Below the pieces are notes generated by a model that worked only from the letters and a program-made list of their open reading frames with translations, had not been told where the DNA came from and ran no database searches. A DNA stretch of 64,000 nt from Dermabacter hominis NBRC 106157 (GTDB lineage Bacteria; Actinomycetota; Actinomycetes; Actinomycetales; Dermabacteraceae). Both the position numbers and the translations under genes were made by a program. Each line of letters begins with the position of its first letter. The first letter of the stretch is position 1. The stretch spans positions 62,001 to 126,000 of the forward strand of contig NZ_BCSI01000001.1 in NCBI RefSeq assembly GCF_001570785.1. Direction: 5' to 3'. Of the stretch, positions 1 to 7,638 are shown piece by piece.

Positions 1-965
1 CGGTGACACGCGACCTGTCGATCGCCGTCGCCGACGTGGGTCATGAGTTCGGGTTCTTCGGTGCGGCACAGATCGATCGCGGCCGGGCAACGGTCAGCGA
101 ACGGGCATCCGGGCTTGAGGTTGGCAAGGCTCGGTGGGCGACCTTCGAGCGGAACCAGGCGGTCCTTGCCAGCCGTCAGCATGTTCGGGACGGAGCGAAG
201 AAGGCCCATGGTGTACGGCATGTGCGGCTCGGCGAAAATTTCGTCAACGCCGCCTTTTTCCACGAGCTTGCCCGCGTACATCACGGCAACGCGATCCACG
301 TTACCGGCGACGACGCCGAGGTCGTGGGTAATGAGCACGACGGCGGCCCCCGTCACCTCCTTGGCCTTTTGAAGGACCTCGAGGATCTGCGCCTGAATCG
401 TCACGTCGAGAGCGGTCGTCGGCTCGTCAGCGATGATGAGCTTCGGGTCGTTCGCCATCGCGATGGCGATCATGGCGCGCTGCCGCATGCCGCCCGAGAA
501 CTCATGCGGGAACGCCTTCACACGGCGCTCGGCGGCTGGGATGCCGACGATCTTCAGAAGCTCGATCGAGCGTGCGCGCAGCGCCTGCGAACTCATATTC
601 GAGTTGTGCAGCGTGAGGGCCTCTTCGATCTGCTGGCCGATCGTATAGACCGGCGTGAGGGCACTCAGGGGATCCTGGAAGATCATCGAGATCTCGCGAC
701 CGCGGAGGTCGGAAAGCTGGCGGTCACTCTTGCGCAGGAGCGACTCTCCGCGGTAGGTGATTTCGCCCGTGATCTTCGCGGAAGAGGGAAGAAGGCCCAT
801 GACGGCCATCGAGCTGACAGACTTACCCGAGCCCGATTCACCGACGATACCGAGGAACTCGCCCTCGTTGACGTGGTAGTTCACGCCGCGTACGGCGCGA
901 ACATCGCCATTGGCGTTCGGGAAGGTGACCGTGAGGTCTTGGACGTTAAGAAGTGGTTCAGGCAC
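1..965 (-). CDS. dppD: Peptide ABC transporter ATP-binding protein (DppD/OppD-like), C-terminus cut by window edge
   Basis: This is the cytoplasmic ATPase that powers uptake of di- or oligopeptides through the DppB-DppC channel. The visible 321 codons contain the Walker A motif GESGSGKS, the signature FSGGMRQR, the Walker B motif IIADEPTTALD and the switch histidine in LITHDLG. Near the window edge is the Cys-containing stretch GCPFADRCPAA, typical of the C-terminal extension of OppD/DppD proteins. The start is GTG at 965, and it overlaps the end of the upstream permease gene by 8 bases, so translation is probably coupled. The gene runs off the left edge. A second ATPase and a substrate-binding protein are expected outside the window, since none lies upstream. 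Confidence 0.93.
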   Translation of the reverse strand, partial: MPEPLLNVQDLTVTFPNANGDVRAVRGVNYHVNEGEFLGIVGESGSGKSVSSMAVMGLLPSSAKITGEITYRGESLLRKSDRQLSDLRGREISMIFQDPLSALTPVYTIGQQIEEALTLHNSNMSSQALRARSIELLKIVGIPAAERRVKAFPHEFSGGMRQRAMIAIAMANDPKLIIADEPTTALDVTIQAQILEVLQKAKEVTGAAVVLITHDLGVVAGNVDRVAVMYAGKLVEKGGVDEIFAEPHMPYTMGLLRSVPNMLTAGKDRLVPLEGRPPSLANLKPGCPFADRCPAAIDLCRTEEPELMTHVGDGDRQVACH

Positions 966-1956
966 GGTTGACCTCGCTCGTGGGATCGATTGCGTCGCGG
1001 AGTGCGTCACCGAGCAGGTTCACCGAGGTGAGCAGGGCGACGAGGAAGGCTGCGGGAATCACGAATAGCCACCAGCGGGTAAGAACCGCGTTCTGGCCGT
1101 TCGCAATGAGCGTTCCTAGTGAGACGTCCGGGGGCTGAATGCCGAGGCCGAAGAAGCTCAGCGACGTTTCGGACAGGATTGCGCCGCTCACGCCGAGCGC
1201 CGCGTCGATGATGAGCAGGGAGGCGACGTTCGGGATGATGTGGCGCGCGAGGATCGTGGTCGTGCCAACGCCCATGTAGCGCGCAGCCTTCACGTATTCG
1301 CGATCTTTGAGGGACTTGGTCTGGTTCTTCACGATCTGCGCCATCACCATCCAGCCGAAGCCCGCGATGGCGACGACGATGACGATCCAGCTCACGTTCG
1401 ACAGGAGCGGCGAAATGATCATGAGCACGTAGAACACGGGGAGCACGAGCAGGAGGTTAATGATCCAGTTGACGACGGTCTCAAGCTTGCCGCCGATGTA
1501 ACCGGCGAGCGAGCCCACGAACGCCGCAATGAGCGTCGCGGCGGGCGCCGCAAGGAGACCGATCAAGAGCGACTTGCGAAGCGCTTCAACCATCGAGGCG
1601 TAGAGATCCACGCCAATCGAGTCTGTACCGAACCAGTGCTGCCCGCTAGGCGGGGAGTTGTAGCTGTAGGCGTCTGTCTCGCCGAGCTGATACACGTTCG
1701 GGATATTGCCGAAGAGTGCGAACAGGACGATCGCGCCAAGGACGATCGCGCCAATCCAGAAGTTTGGCTTGCGCTTGAGGCGACGCCACACGAGCGCCCA
1801 GCGCGACAGAGGCTTCTTTTGCGCTTTTTCGGCCTTGCGGCGACGCTTGCCCTTGGGATCAGTCGCCGTGCTGTCCGCGAGTTCCTCAGTAGCGGGAACG
1901 GCTTCGGGAAGCTCGGCAGCTTCGTTGACGGGGGGAATCGGGTTGCTGGAGCTCAT
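958..1956 (-). CDS. dppC: Peptide ABC transporter permease (DppC/OppC-like)
   Basis: This is one of the two membrane subunits of the peptide importer. The 332-residue protein has a Lys/Arg-rich cytoplasmic N-terminus of about 60 residues, including KGKRRRKAEKAQ, then LSRWALVWRRLKRKP and a first hydrophobic segment. This arrangement is characteristic of OppC/DppC. About five further membrane segments follow. The coupling loop that contacts the ATPase is seen as EYVKAARYMGVGTTTILARH, and a second conserved stretch is LSETSLSFFGLG. It lies 4 bases after the dppB stop and overlaps the ATPase gene, so the three form one operon. Peptide specificity cannot be read from the sequence. Confidence 0.93.
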   Translation of the reverse strand: MSSSNPIPPVNEAAELPEAVPATEELADSTATDPKGKRRRKAEKAQKKPLSRWALVWRRLKRKPNFWIGAIVLGAIVLFALFGNIPNVYQLGETDAYSYNSPPSGQHWFGTDSIGVDLYASMVEALRKSLLIGLLAAPAATLIAAFVGSLAGYIGGKLETVVNWIINLLLVLPVFYVLMIISPLLSNVSWIVIVVAIAGFGWMVMAQIVKNQTKSLKDREYVKAARYMGVGTTTILARHIIPNVASLLIIDAALGVSGAILSETSLSFFGLGIQPPDVSLGTLIANGQNAVLTRWWLFVIPAAFLVALLTSVNLLGDALRDAIDPTSEVNRA

Positions 1957-1960
1957 GGCG

Positions 1961-2956
1961 TCACACCCTCACTCGCGGATCAAGCGCCGCGTAAAGAACT
2001 TCGGAAAGCATCGAGGAGAACAGAATCACGATCGACGTGAAGCACACGTTGCCCGCGAGGGCGTTGACGTCGGATTGCTGAACCGCGTTGATGCCGTACT
2101 GGCCCATGCCAGCCCACGAGAAGATCATCTCGAGGAACGCGGCGCCCGCGACGAGCGTGCCGAAGGAGTAGGCGAAGTACGTCGACATGGGGATGAGCGC
2201 TACGCGCACACCGTGCTTGACAAGAGCGTGATTACGGGTTGCTCCCTTCGAGCGGGCCGTGCGAATGAAGTCGCTTCCGAGGACGTCAAGCATGATCGAG
2301 CGCTGGTAGCGCGAGTACCCGGCTGCACCGAAGGCAGCGAGGACGATGGTGGGAAGGATCAGGTGGTTGACGCTGTCGAGGAAAGCGGTCATTCCACCCT
2401 GCGCGTGATACGTGGGGGTATACGAGCCGCTGAAGCGGATGAGCTGCGTGCCGAGTGATTGGTTAAGCTTCGTGGCCACAACCATGAGCAGGAGGCCGCC
2501 CACGAAGGTCGGGGTCGAGATCAACACGTACGAGGCATACGAGACAACCTGGTCTGAAAGCTTGTACTGGCGAACAGCGCCCCACACGCCGAGGATGACG
2601 CCAATAATGGCCCCGAGGATTGCGCCGGCGATCAGGAGGCGCAGCGAAACGCCGGCGCGCATGGCCATCTGATCGATGACCCACTGTCCCGAGATGTCCT
2701 TGCCGAGCTTCTGGCTCCACGGCTTTACAACGATGTTCGAGAGCCACGTCCAGGTGCGCTGAAGGATCGGCACCTTGTCATTCATGTTCAGCTCGTTGAG
2801 CGCAGCGTCGATTGAGGCCTCAGGAATCGGGGGGTTCTGGTTGAGCCAACGTCGGCGCGGATAGAAGAAGCTTCCGGCAGCGATGTAGGCGAACACGGTT
2901 GCCACAACGGTGAGGAACGCGTAGTTCACGAAACGGCGAAGGAGATACTTTGTCAC
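1961..2956 (-). CDS. dppB: Peptide ABC transporter permease (DppB/OppB-like)
   Basis: This is the second membrane subunit of the importer. It begins TKYLLRRFVNYAF, the usual OppB/DppB N-terminus, followed by a membrane segment, a periplasmic-type loop of about 100 residues and five more membrane segments. The coupling loop appears as DFIRTARSKGATRN. I chose GTG at 2956 because a GGAG sequence lies seven bases upstream and family members start at this point. An in-frame start at 3001 would add 15 residues unlike the family. It is the first gene of the visible operon, and no binding-protein gene precedes it. Confidence 0.9.
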   Translation of the reverse strand: MTKYLLRRFVNYAFLTVVATVFAYIAAGSFFYPRRRWLNQNPPIPEASIDAALNELNMNDKVPILQRTWTWLSNIVVKPWSQKLGKDISGQWVIDQMAMRAGVSLRLLIAGAILGAIIGVILGVWGAVRQYKLSDQVVSYASYVLISTPTFVGGLLLMVVATKLNQSLGTQLIRFSGSYTPTYHAQGGMTAFLDSVNHLILPTIVLAAFGAAGYSRYQRSIMLDVLGSDFIRTARSKGATRNHALVKHGVRVALIPMSTYFAYSFGTLVAGAAFLEMIFSWAGMGQYGINAVQQSDVNALAGNVCFTSIVILFSSMLSEVLYAALDPRVRV

Positions 2957-3314
2957 GAGAGTGCTCCGATCAGAGCGGTGAAACGCTCGCTGACTTCCCA
3001 TGCACTCTGTGCGCGGCGCGAGGGGGCTGCGACGCGGCAGGCGCTGAGGGGGGTGGACATAAGGGTCACGCGTGCTTTCCTTATTTGCAGTCGGCGCCCG
3101 GGGGGCGACGGGATCGGGTGCGTCCGGGGTGGGCGCGGGGATGCTCCAGAATAGAGCAGTTCAACGACCGTGGAGACGCTGACCGTATTGTGAACAGCGG
3201 CGTCACGGAAAGGTCATGAACTATTCACGGAACGGTTGAACTGTACCTCATGTGAGGTGGTTCACCGACCCATTGTGAAGGATTTTTCTACGCCTCCCTC
3301 GTTCAGGTCAAACT
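2957..3314. other. Divergent intergenic region between dppB and moeZ
   Basis: These 358 bases separate two divergent genes and must hold both promoters. No protein is evident. The clearest element is a palindrome at 3245-3258. The stretch 3205-3300 is richer in A+T than its surroundings, as expected of promoter DNA, but no convincing -35/-10 pair could be fixed by eye. Confidence 0.6.
3245..3258. promoter_or_regulatory. 14-bp perfect palindrome upstream of moeZ, candidate operator
   Basis: The sequence ACCTCATGTGAGGT is a perfect inverted repeat about 57 bases before the moeZ start. Its size and position fit a binding site for a dimeric regulator. Which regulator is unknown. Confidence 0.4.
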
Positions 3315-4496
3315 GTGAGACTAAAAAACATGGATAATTATGCAGCCGGTGATTCGCCTCGAGAGCTTAGTGGTGCCGATTATAGGCGCTACTCCCGGCA
3401 CCTCAATCTTCCGGGTTTCACGCCAGAGACGCAGCAAAAGCTGAGGCAGGCCCAGGTTGCGGTCGTTGGAGCGGGGGGTCTTGGAGCGCCCATCCTGCAA
3501 TATCTAGCTGCCGCTGGCGTTGGTCGCATTACCGTCGCGGATCCTGATCGAGTGGATATTTCCAACCTGCAGCGGCAGGTTATACATCCGGAGTCCGCCG
3601 TCGGAACGCTGAAGACTTCTTCTGCAGCAGCGGCCGTCCGCGCACTCAACCCCGCCGTTGAGGTGCGGGAAGTGCCCGAAGCGCTGACGCCTCTCAACGT
3701 GCTTCAGGTTCTCGAAGGCCACGATCTTGTTCTTGACGGCACCGACAATTTCCCTACTCGCTACCTCGTGTCCGACGCCTGCGAAATCCTCAACCTGCCC
3801 CTGATCTGGGGATCAATCCTCGCGTTCGACGGGCAAGTGGCTGCGTTCTATGGCGATTCAGGCCGTGGCGTCACCTATCGGGACGTCCACCCGCGCCCCC
3901 CGAAGCCTGGCGAGGTGCCAAGCTGCAGTGAAGCGGGGGTGCTGGGTCCGCTCGTGGGCGTCATCGGTTCAACAATGGCGATGGAGGCCCTCAAGGTCCT
4001 CACCGGGATCGGGACCCCGCTCTACGGACGCATTCAGCTCTATAGCGCACTCACCGGCGATTGGACGCGCATCGACGTTGCCCGTCGGCCGGGCCGCGCA
4101 CCCGTCACCGAACTCGAAGATCTCGTTGCGACGTGCGGTTTTCCCGCGGTCGAGTCGCCTGGGGCGGCGCCGGTGCACGGAGAAGTCCTCTCGCCAGCTC
4201 AGGCGCGGCGCGCGGCTGCCTCCGGTCGGCTCCTCATCGACATCCGCGAAGAATCGGAAGCTGCGGCGGGCATGCTGCCCCATGCCGTCAATATCCCGCG
4301 GGCCGAACTCATGGAATTTGCGCGAGGGAAGCGGGCGGCCGTCGGGCCCTTTCGAAGCGTAGATGAGCTGCGCGGTGCGATTGTGTACTGCGCGGGAGGG
4401 GCGCGTTCGGCGGCGGCGCAGGCCGAGCTTGCGGCGCTTGGGATCGAGGTGGCGGACATGGCGGGCGGCTACCTTGCCGCAACCCTGGATGATTAG
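3315..4496 (+). CDS. moeZ: MoeZ-type adenylyltransferase/sulfurtransferase (ThiF/MoeB domain plus rhodanese domain)
   Basis: This enzyme adenylates the C-terminal glycine of a ubiquitin-like sulfur carrier (MoaD or ThiS type) and passes sulfur to it as a thiocarboxylate. Residues about 20-260 form the ThiF/MoeB domain, with the nucleotide loop GAGGLG at 52-57, NLQRQVIHP and LDGTDNFPTRYLV. Residues about 285-393 form a rhodanese domain with the loop CAGGARS and catalytic Cys359. The zinc cysteine pairs of Escherichia coli MoeB are absent, and only PSCSEAGVLG remains, as in mycobacterial MoeZ. The start is GTG at 3315 with AGG seven bases upstream; ATG at 3330 is an alternative. Its neighbours make MoaD at 6020-6304 a likely partner, although MoeZ proteins can serve other sulfur carriers too. 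Confidence 0.9.
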   Translation: MRLKNMDNYAAGDSPRELSGADYRRYSRHLNLPGFTPETQQKLRQAQVAVVGAGGLGAPILQYLAAAGVGRITVADPDRVDISNLQRQVIHPESAVGTLKTSSAAAAVRALNPAVEVREVPEALTPLNVLQVLEGHDLVLDGTDNFPTRYLVSDACEILNLPLIWGSILAFDGQVAAFYGDSGRGVTYRDVHPRPPKPGEVPSCSEAGVLGPLVGVIGSTMAMEALKVLTGIGTPLYGRIQLYSALTGDWTRIDVARRPGRAPVTELEDLVATCGFPAVESPGAAPVHGEVLSPAQARRAAASGRLLIDIREESEAAAGMLPHAVNIPRAELMEFARGKRAAVGPFRSVDELRGAIVYCAGGARSAAAQAELAALGIEVADMAGGYLAATLDD

Positions 4497-4592
4497 TGGT
4501 GTTGCGGCTGTGGGGGTGAGGGGTGCTGGCGTGGCTCGTGCTCCCCATCCGTTCGCTGCTCCGGTTCTGCCCACCCCCTTTTGTTCGGCCTA

Positions 4593-4659
4593 GAAAACTA
4601 ACCCCAACGTTTGTGGGGGTATTCGCCGCGATACCGCCACAAACGTTGGGTGTAGTTTC
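4593..4659. repeat. Intergenic palindrome, family R1, copy a
   Basis: The arms read about GAAAACTAACCCCAACG and, at the far end, the reverse complement of GAAACTACACCCAACG. Both continue into TTTGTGG and an inner GGTAT/ATACC pair around an 8-base centre. The same element recurs at 5805-5869, 41313-41378 and 43819-43884. There is no run of T after it, so it is not a standard terminator. Confidence 0.85.
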
Positions 4660-4754
4660 GGGGCCTTGGGCCGCGGCGACCTGAACCACGGAAGTTATCC
4701 ACAATTTGGCAGGGGGCGCTTTTTCGCAAGGCCGGCGGCGGCAAGACTTGCCGT

Positions 4755-5769
4755 ATGAATCGACCTCCCTCGCCGCTGCCAAAGAAGCTTCCTCCGGTGT
4801 TTGTCTCGCGTGACCTCGCTGATCACGGGATCAGTCGAGACCGGCTTCGACGAAGCGACATCGCGACCCTCGGCCCTGGCTTATATGCCGATAGGAGCCG
4901 GGACTTCACCGAGCCTGAACTTGCCCGGGCGCTTTGCGCGAAGTACTCGCACCTTGTGCTTTCGGGGGTGAATGCGGCGCGGGTACATGAGATGCCGCTT
5001 CCGCCCCAGCTCTCGACGTGGGACCCCGCGGCGCCCATGAGCTTCACGACGTCGCTGAAGGACGCGCGGCCGCATCCCATGATTGACCTGCATTTTTCAC
5101 GGGTTGAACCGCACGAAGTGCGCACTCTCCGGCGCGGAAACCACACGCTGCAAATCCTGTCTCGCGTGCGCACCTGGCTCGATCTCGCGTCGATCGTTCC
5201 GCTCGATTACCTCGTGGCCGCAGGCGACGCGCTTGTACGCGTGCCTCGCCCGAACCTCGAGATCGGGCGAACCGGCGCCTACGCAACCCTCGCGGAATTG
5301 GAGGCAGCAGTCGCCGCCTAACCCCGGCCTTCCAGGAATTTGCCGCGCGCGAAAGGCACTCGAACTTATCAGGGCGGGATCCGATTCCGCACAGGAGAGT
5401 CGCGCACGGCTCGCGATGGTCTTTGCGGGGCTCAAAGAGCCGCGTCTCAATGTCCCGATTCTCGACGAACGTGGACGCATCGTGTGCTCGCCGGATTTTC
5501 TTTGGGAAAGGGAGCGGGTTGTGGGCGAGTACGACGGTGACTACCACCGCACGCTCGACGCGGTCGAGCGGGATCGGGCAAAGGACTTCGTGTACGCGGA
5601 TCGCGGTCTCGAGGTGTTCCGCCTCCATATCCGTGACCTGCCGCTACTTCCGCTCAACGTCCCCGATGATGTGGTGATGAGGGCGCTTGGGAATTCTCGT
5701 GCGGCAGCGGTTGCGCAGAGAGCGCTGAGGCGCAGGACGAGAATTGCGTGCGGCCCGACGCGGTCGTAG
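4755..5769 (+). pseudogene. Frameshifted DUF559/Vsr-like endonuclease-domain protein
   Basis: Two overlapping reading frames together make one recognisable protein of about 337 residues. The first frame (4755-5321) encodes an N-terminal DNA-binding-like region similar to AbiEi-type proteins, including HGISRDRLRRSDI, and ends at TAA. The next frame continues without a gap as PGLPGICRARKALELI, then SRARLAMVFAGL, PVLDERG-like PILDERGRIVCSPDF and EYDGDYHR. Those are features of the DUF559/Vsr-like fold, found in many actinobacterial proteins of unknown function. Removing the single T that creates the TAA near 5319 restores the whole frame as AANPGLPG. So there is a one-base insertion, either a real mutation or a sequencing error. 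R1 repeats lie on both sides. Confidence 0.8.
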
Positions 5770-5804
5770 CAGCGGCCAAGCGAGACGGGCAGGGGTTGGA
5801 TAGG

Positions 5805-5869
5805 GATCTGTACCCAACGTTTGTGGTGGTATGGCGCCGAAAAGCGCCACAAACGTTGGGTTTAGTTTC
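5805..5869. repeat. Intergenic palindrome, family R1, copy b
   Basis: Its arms are GTACCCAACGTTTGTGG on the left and the matching CCACAAACGTTGGGT on the right, with an inner GGCGCC/GGCGC-like centre. It matches copy a, including the outer TAGTTTC on the right. It is 36 bases after the frameshifted gene. Confidence 0.85.
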
Positions 5870-6019
5870 CTAGGGCAAGGAGGGGTGCTCGGAGTCGCTG
5901 CGGAAGAGACAGAGGGGCTGCGAAGACCCGCCCGGAGTGGGGGCGGAGGGGCCAGGGGAGCTGCAGAGGTCCTGCCCGAAGGGGCTGCGGTTCGGGGGAA
6001 GCCACGAACGGGCTAACCC

Positions 6020-6304
6020 TCAGCCGCCCGCGAACGGCGGCAGCACGTCCACCCTGATGGTGCCGCTCTCGCCCGCGACGAGGCGCGCCTTCGGATCGTT
6101 CTCGCTCACCGCATTAACAAGGAAGCTGCAGCGGCCAAGTACCGCTTCGGCGTCGGGCCCCGCCTCCGAAATGGCGCCGGACCGCAGTGCTTCGAGCAGG
6201 TCCCCGAGGGTCGTCCCTTCGAACTCGACCCGTTGCTCACTCGTGCCGAAGGCATGGGCCGCGCCGGCAAAAAAGCGAACGTCGGCGGTGGTTTTTTCAG
6301 TCAT
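6020..6304 (-). CDS. moaD: MoaD/ThiS-family sulfur carrier
   Basis: This 94-residue protein is the small subunit of molybdopterin synthase, which carries sulfur as a C-terminal thiocarboxylate. It has the beta-grasp pattern VRFFAGAAHAFG at the N-terminus, LVNAV in the middle and ends in VDVLPPFAGG. The final double glycine is the modified site. The start is ATG at 6304, four bases after the moaA stop, with GGAGG inside the last codons of moaA as the ribosome site; a start at 6319 would sit upstream of that site and is less likely. It partners MoaE (9973-10461) and probably MoeZ. Confidence 0.9.
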   Translation of the reverse strand: MTEKTTADVRFFAGAAHAFGTSEQRVEFEGTTLGDLLEALRSGAISEAGPDAEAVLGRCSFLVNAVSENDPKARLVAGESGTIRVDVLPPFAGG

Positions 6305-6308
6305 GCGT

Positions 6309-7538
6309 CTATCCTCCAATGGCGCTCATGGGCCGCTCGGGTTGAACAAAGTCGCTGCGTTCCATGCCGTGGCCAGCCTGCTTCCCCCATTGGGCGGCGC
6401 GCCATCGATCGGCGATGGCCTCGTCGCTCGCGCCGGAGCGCATGAGGCCGAGGAGGTCCGTCTCGGTGTGCGAGAACAGGCACGTGCGCACGCGGCCCTC
6501 GGCGGTAAGGCGCGTGCGGGTGCAGTCCGCGCAGAACGAGCGGGTAACGGAGGCGATAATTCCGACGGTTCCGAGCGCCTCGGCGCCCGGCCGGTCGCAC
6601 GTTTCGACGAACGGCTCGCCGGGCGGTGGCGGTAGGATCCGCGACACCGCGCGCGTGTCGGCGGGGTCGATGCCACGCTCCTTGAGCGCCCTGGCGATCG
6701 TGCCCGGCGCTCCCGGGCCCGCGACGCCTTCTCGCGGCCATACATCGAATTTTTCGGCGGGTGCCCCGCCGCGAACCTCGCGCACGGGGTGCAGAACGTA
6801 GTAGGGGCTGAGCAGCTGCCACACGTCGTCGGCGGTTACCATGCGCTCGCGGTTCCAGCGGCCGGCGCCATCGAGCGGCATGTATTCGATGAAGCGCAGT
6901 TCGAGGCCGCGCTCGAGGCACCACGCGAGGAGCTCGGCCGCTTCGTGCTCGTTCGCGCCGGGTTGGAGAACGGCGTTGATTTTGATGGGACTCAGCCCGG
7001 CTGCGCGTGCGGCCTCGATGCCCTCGAGGACGCGGTGGAGGAATGGGCGGCGAGTCATTGCCTCAAACGTTTCGGAGTGCGCCGAATCGAGCGAAATGTT
7101 GATGCGGTCAAGGCCCGCAGCTACGAGTCCTTCGGCGCGTTTTTCGAGGCCGATTGCGTTGGTCGTGAGCGAGATGTCGGGCGGGGGGTCGAGGGTGGCG
7201 ACTTCGGCGATGATGTCGGCGAGGTCGTTTCGCGTGAGCGGCTCGCCGCCCGTGAACCGCACTTCCCGGATTCCGAGCTCCTCCACGCCGATGCGGACGA
7301 ACCGCGCGACCTCCTCGACGCTCATGAGCTGCGGTTTCTTTAGGAATTGGAGGCCGGCCTCGGGCATGCAGTAGGTGCAGCGGAGGTTGCAGAAGTCCGT
7401 GAGGGAGATGCGCAGGTCGCGTGCCGTACGCCCGAAGGTGTCGATGAGCGCGCCCGTTGCGGGGCGTCCCTCGGTCGAGGGCGCTTCCTCGATGGGGTCC
7501 ATGGCGCGGGGCTTCGGCATCCCGAGATCGATCGACAT
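6309..7538 (-). CDS. moaA: GTP 3',8-cyclase, molybdopterin biosynthesis
   Basis: This radical SAM enzyme starts molybdenum cofactor synthesis by rearranging GTP to 3',8-cyclo-GTP. The protein is 409 residues. The N-terminal 4Fe-4S cluster motif is CNLRCTYC, followed by RFTGGEPL. The second cluster near the C-terminus is CADC followed about 14 residues later by another Cys in RVRTCLF. The chain ends in IGG, the conserved double glycine that binds in the active site. The start at 7538 has AAAGGAGA just upstream; the much longer open frame reaching 8936 is not coding. moaD follows directly. It diverges from moeA over 100 bases. Confidence 0.95.
   Translation of the reverse strand: MSIDLGMPKPRAMDPIEEAPSTEGRPATGALIDTFGRTARDLRISLTDFCNLRCTYCMPEAGLQFLKKPQLMSVEEVARFVRIGVEELGIREVRFTGGEPLTRNDLADIIAEVATLDPPPDISLTTNAIGLEKRAEGLVAAGLDRINISLDSAHSETFEAMTRRPFLHRVLEGIEAARAAGLSPIKINAVLQPGANEHEAAELLAWCLERGLELRFIEYMPLDGAGRWNRERMVTADDVWQLLSPYYVLHPVREVRGGAPAEKFDVWPREGVAGPGAPGTIARALKERGIDPADTRAVSRILPPPPGEPFVETCDRPGAEALGTVGIIASVTRSFCADCTRTRLTAEGRVRTCLFSHTETDLLGLMRSGASDEAIADRWRAAQWGKQAGHGMERSDFVQPERPMSAIGG
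6561..6569 (+). repeat. First of 19 copies of the over-represented 9-mer TCCGACGGT
   Basis: Copies in the plus orientation begin at 6561, 9006, 10423, 18455, 26492, 33600, 41035, 43495, 47213, 47873, 49654, 53307 and 62516. Copies in the minus orientation (ACCGTCGGA) begin at 8085, 26378, 33618, 40813, 47891 and 48297. Eleven of the 19 extend to TCCGACGGTT, and nearly all have G or T in front. Function unknown; it resembles a DNA uptake sequence in behaviour. Confidence 0.75.
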
Positions 7539-7638
7539 GCTCTCCTTTACGGGGAACGGCAAAGAGGTGTCACACCAGCTTAGGGGACTTTCGCGCGCTA
7601 CCCTAGAGGCCCTGGCCACACGAGGAAGGAACACCACC
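7539..7638. promoter_or_regulatory. Divergent promoter region of moaA and moeA
   Basis: This 100-base gap separates moaA (minus) and moeA (plus) and must carry both start signals. Ribosome sites are plain at each end (AGGAG before moaA, GGAAGGA before moeA). No molybdenum riboswitch-like structure was recognised, although so short a gap would hardly hold one. Confidence 0.5.

Noticed and set aside
4593-5869. Insertion sequence with R1 as its terminal repeats
   Set aside because: The gene between them is not a transposase, each R1 is itself a full palindrome, and no target duplication is visible.
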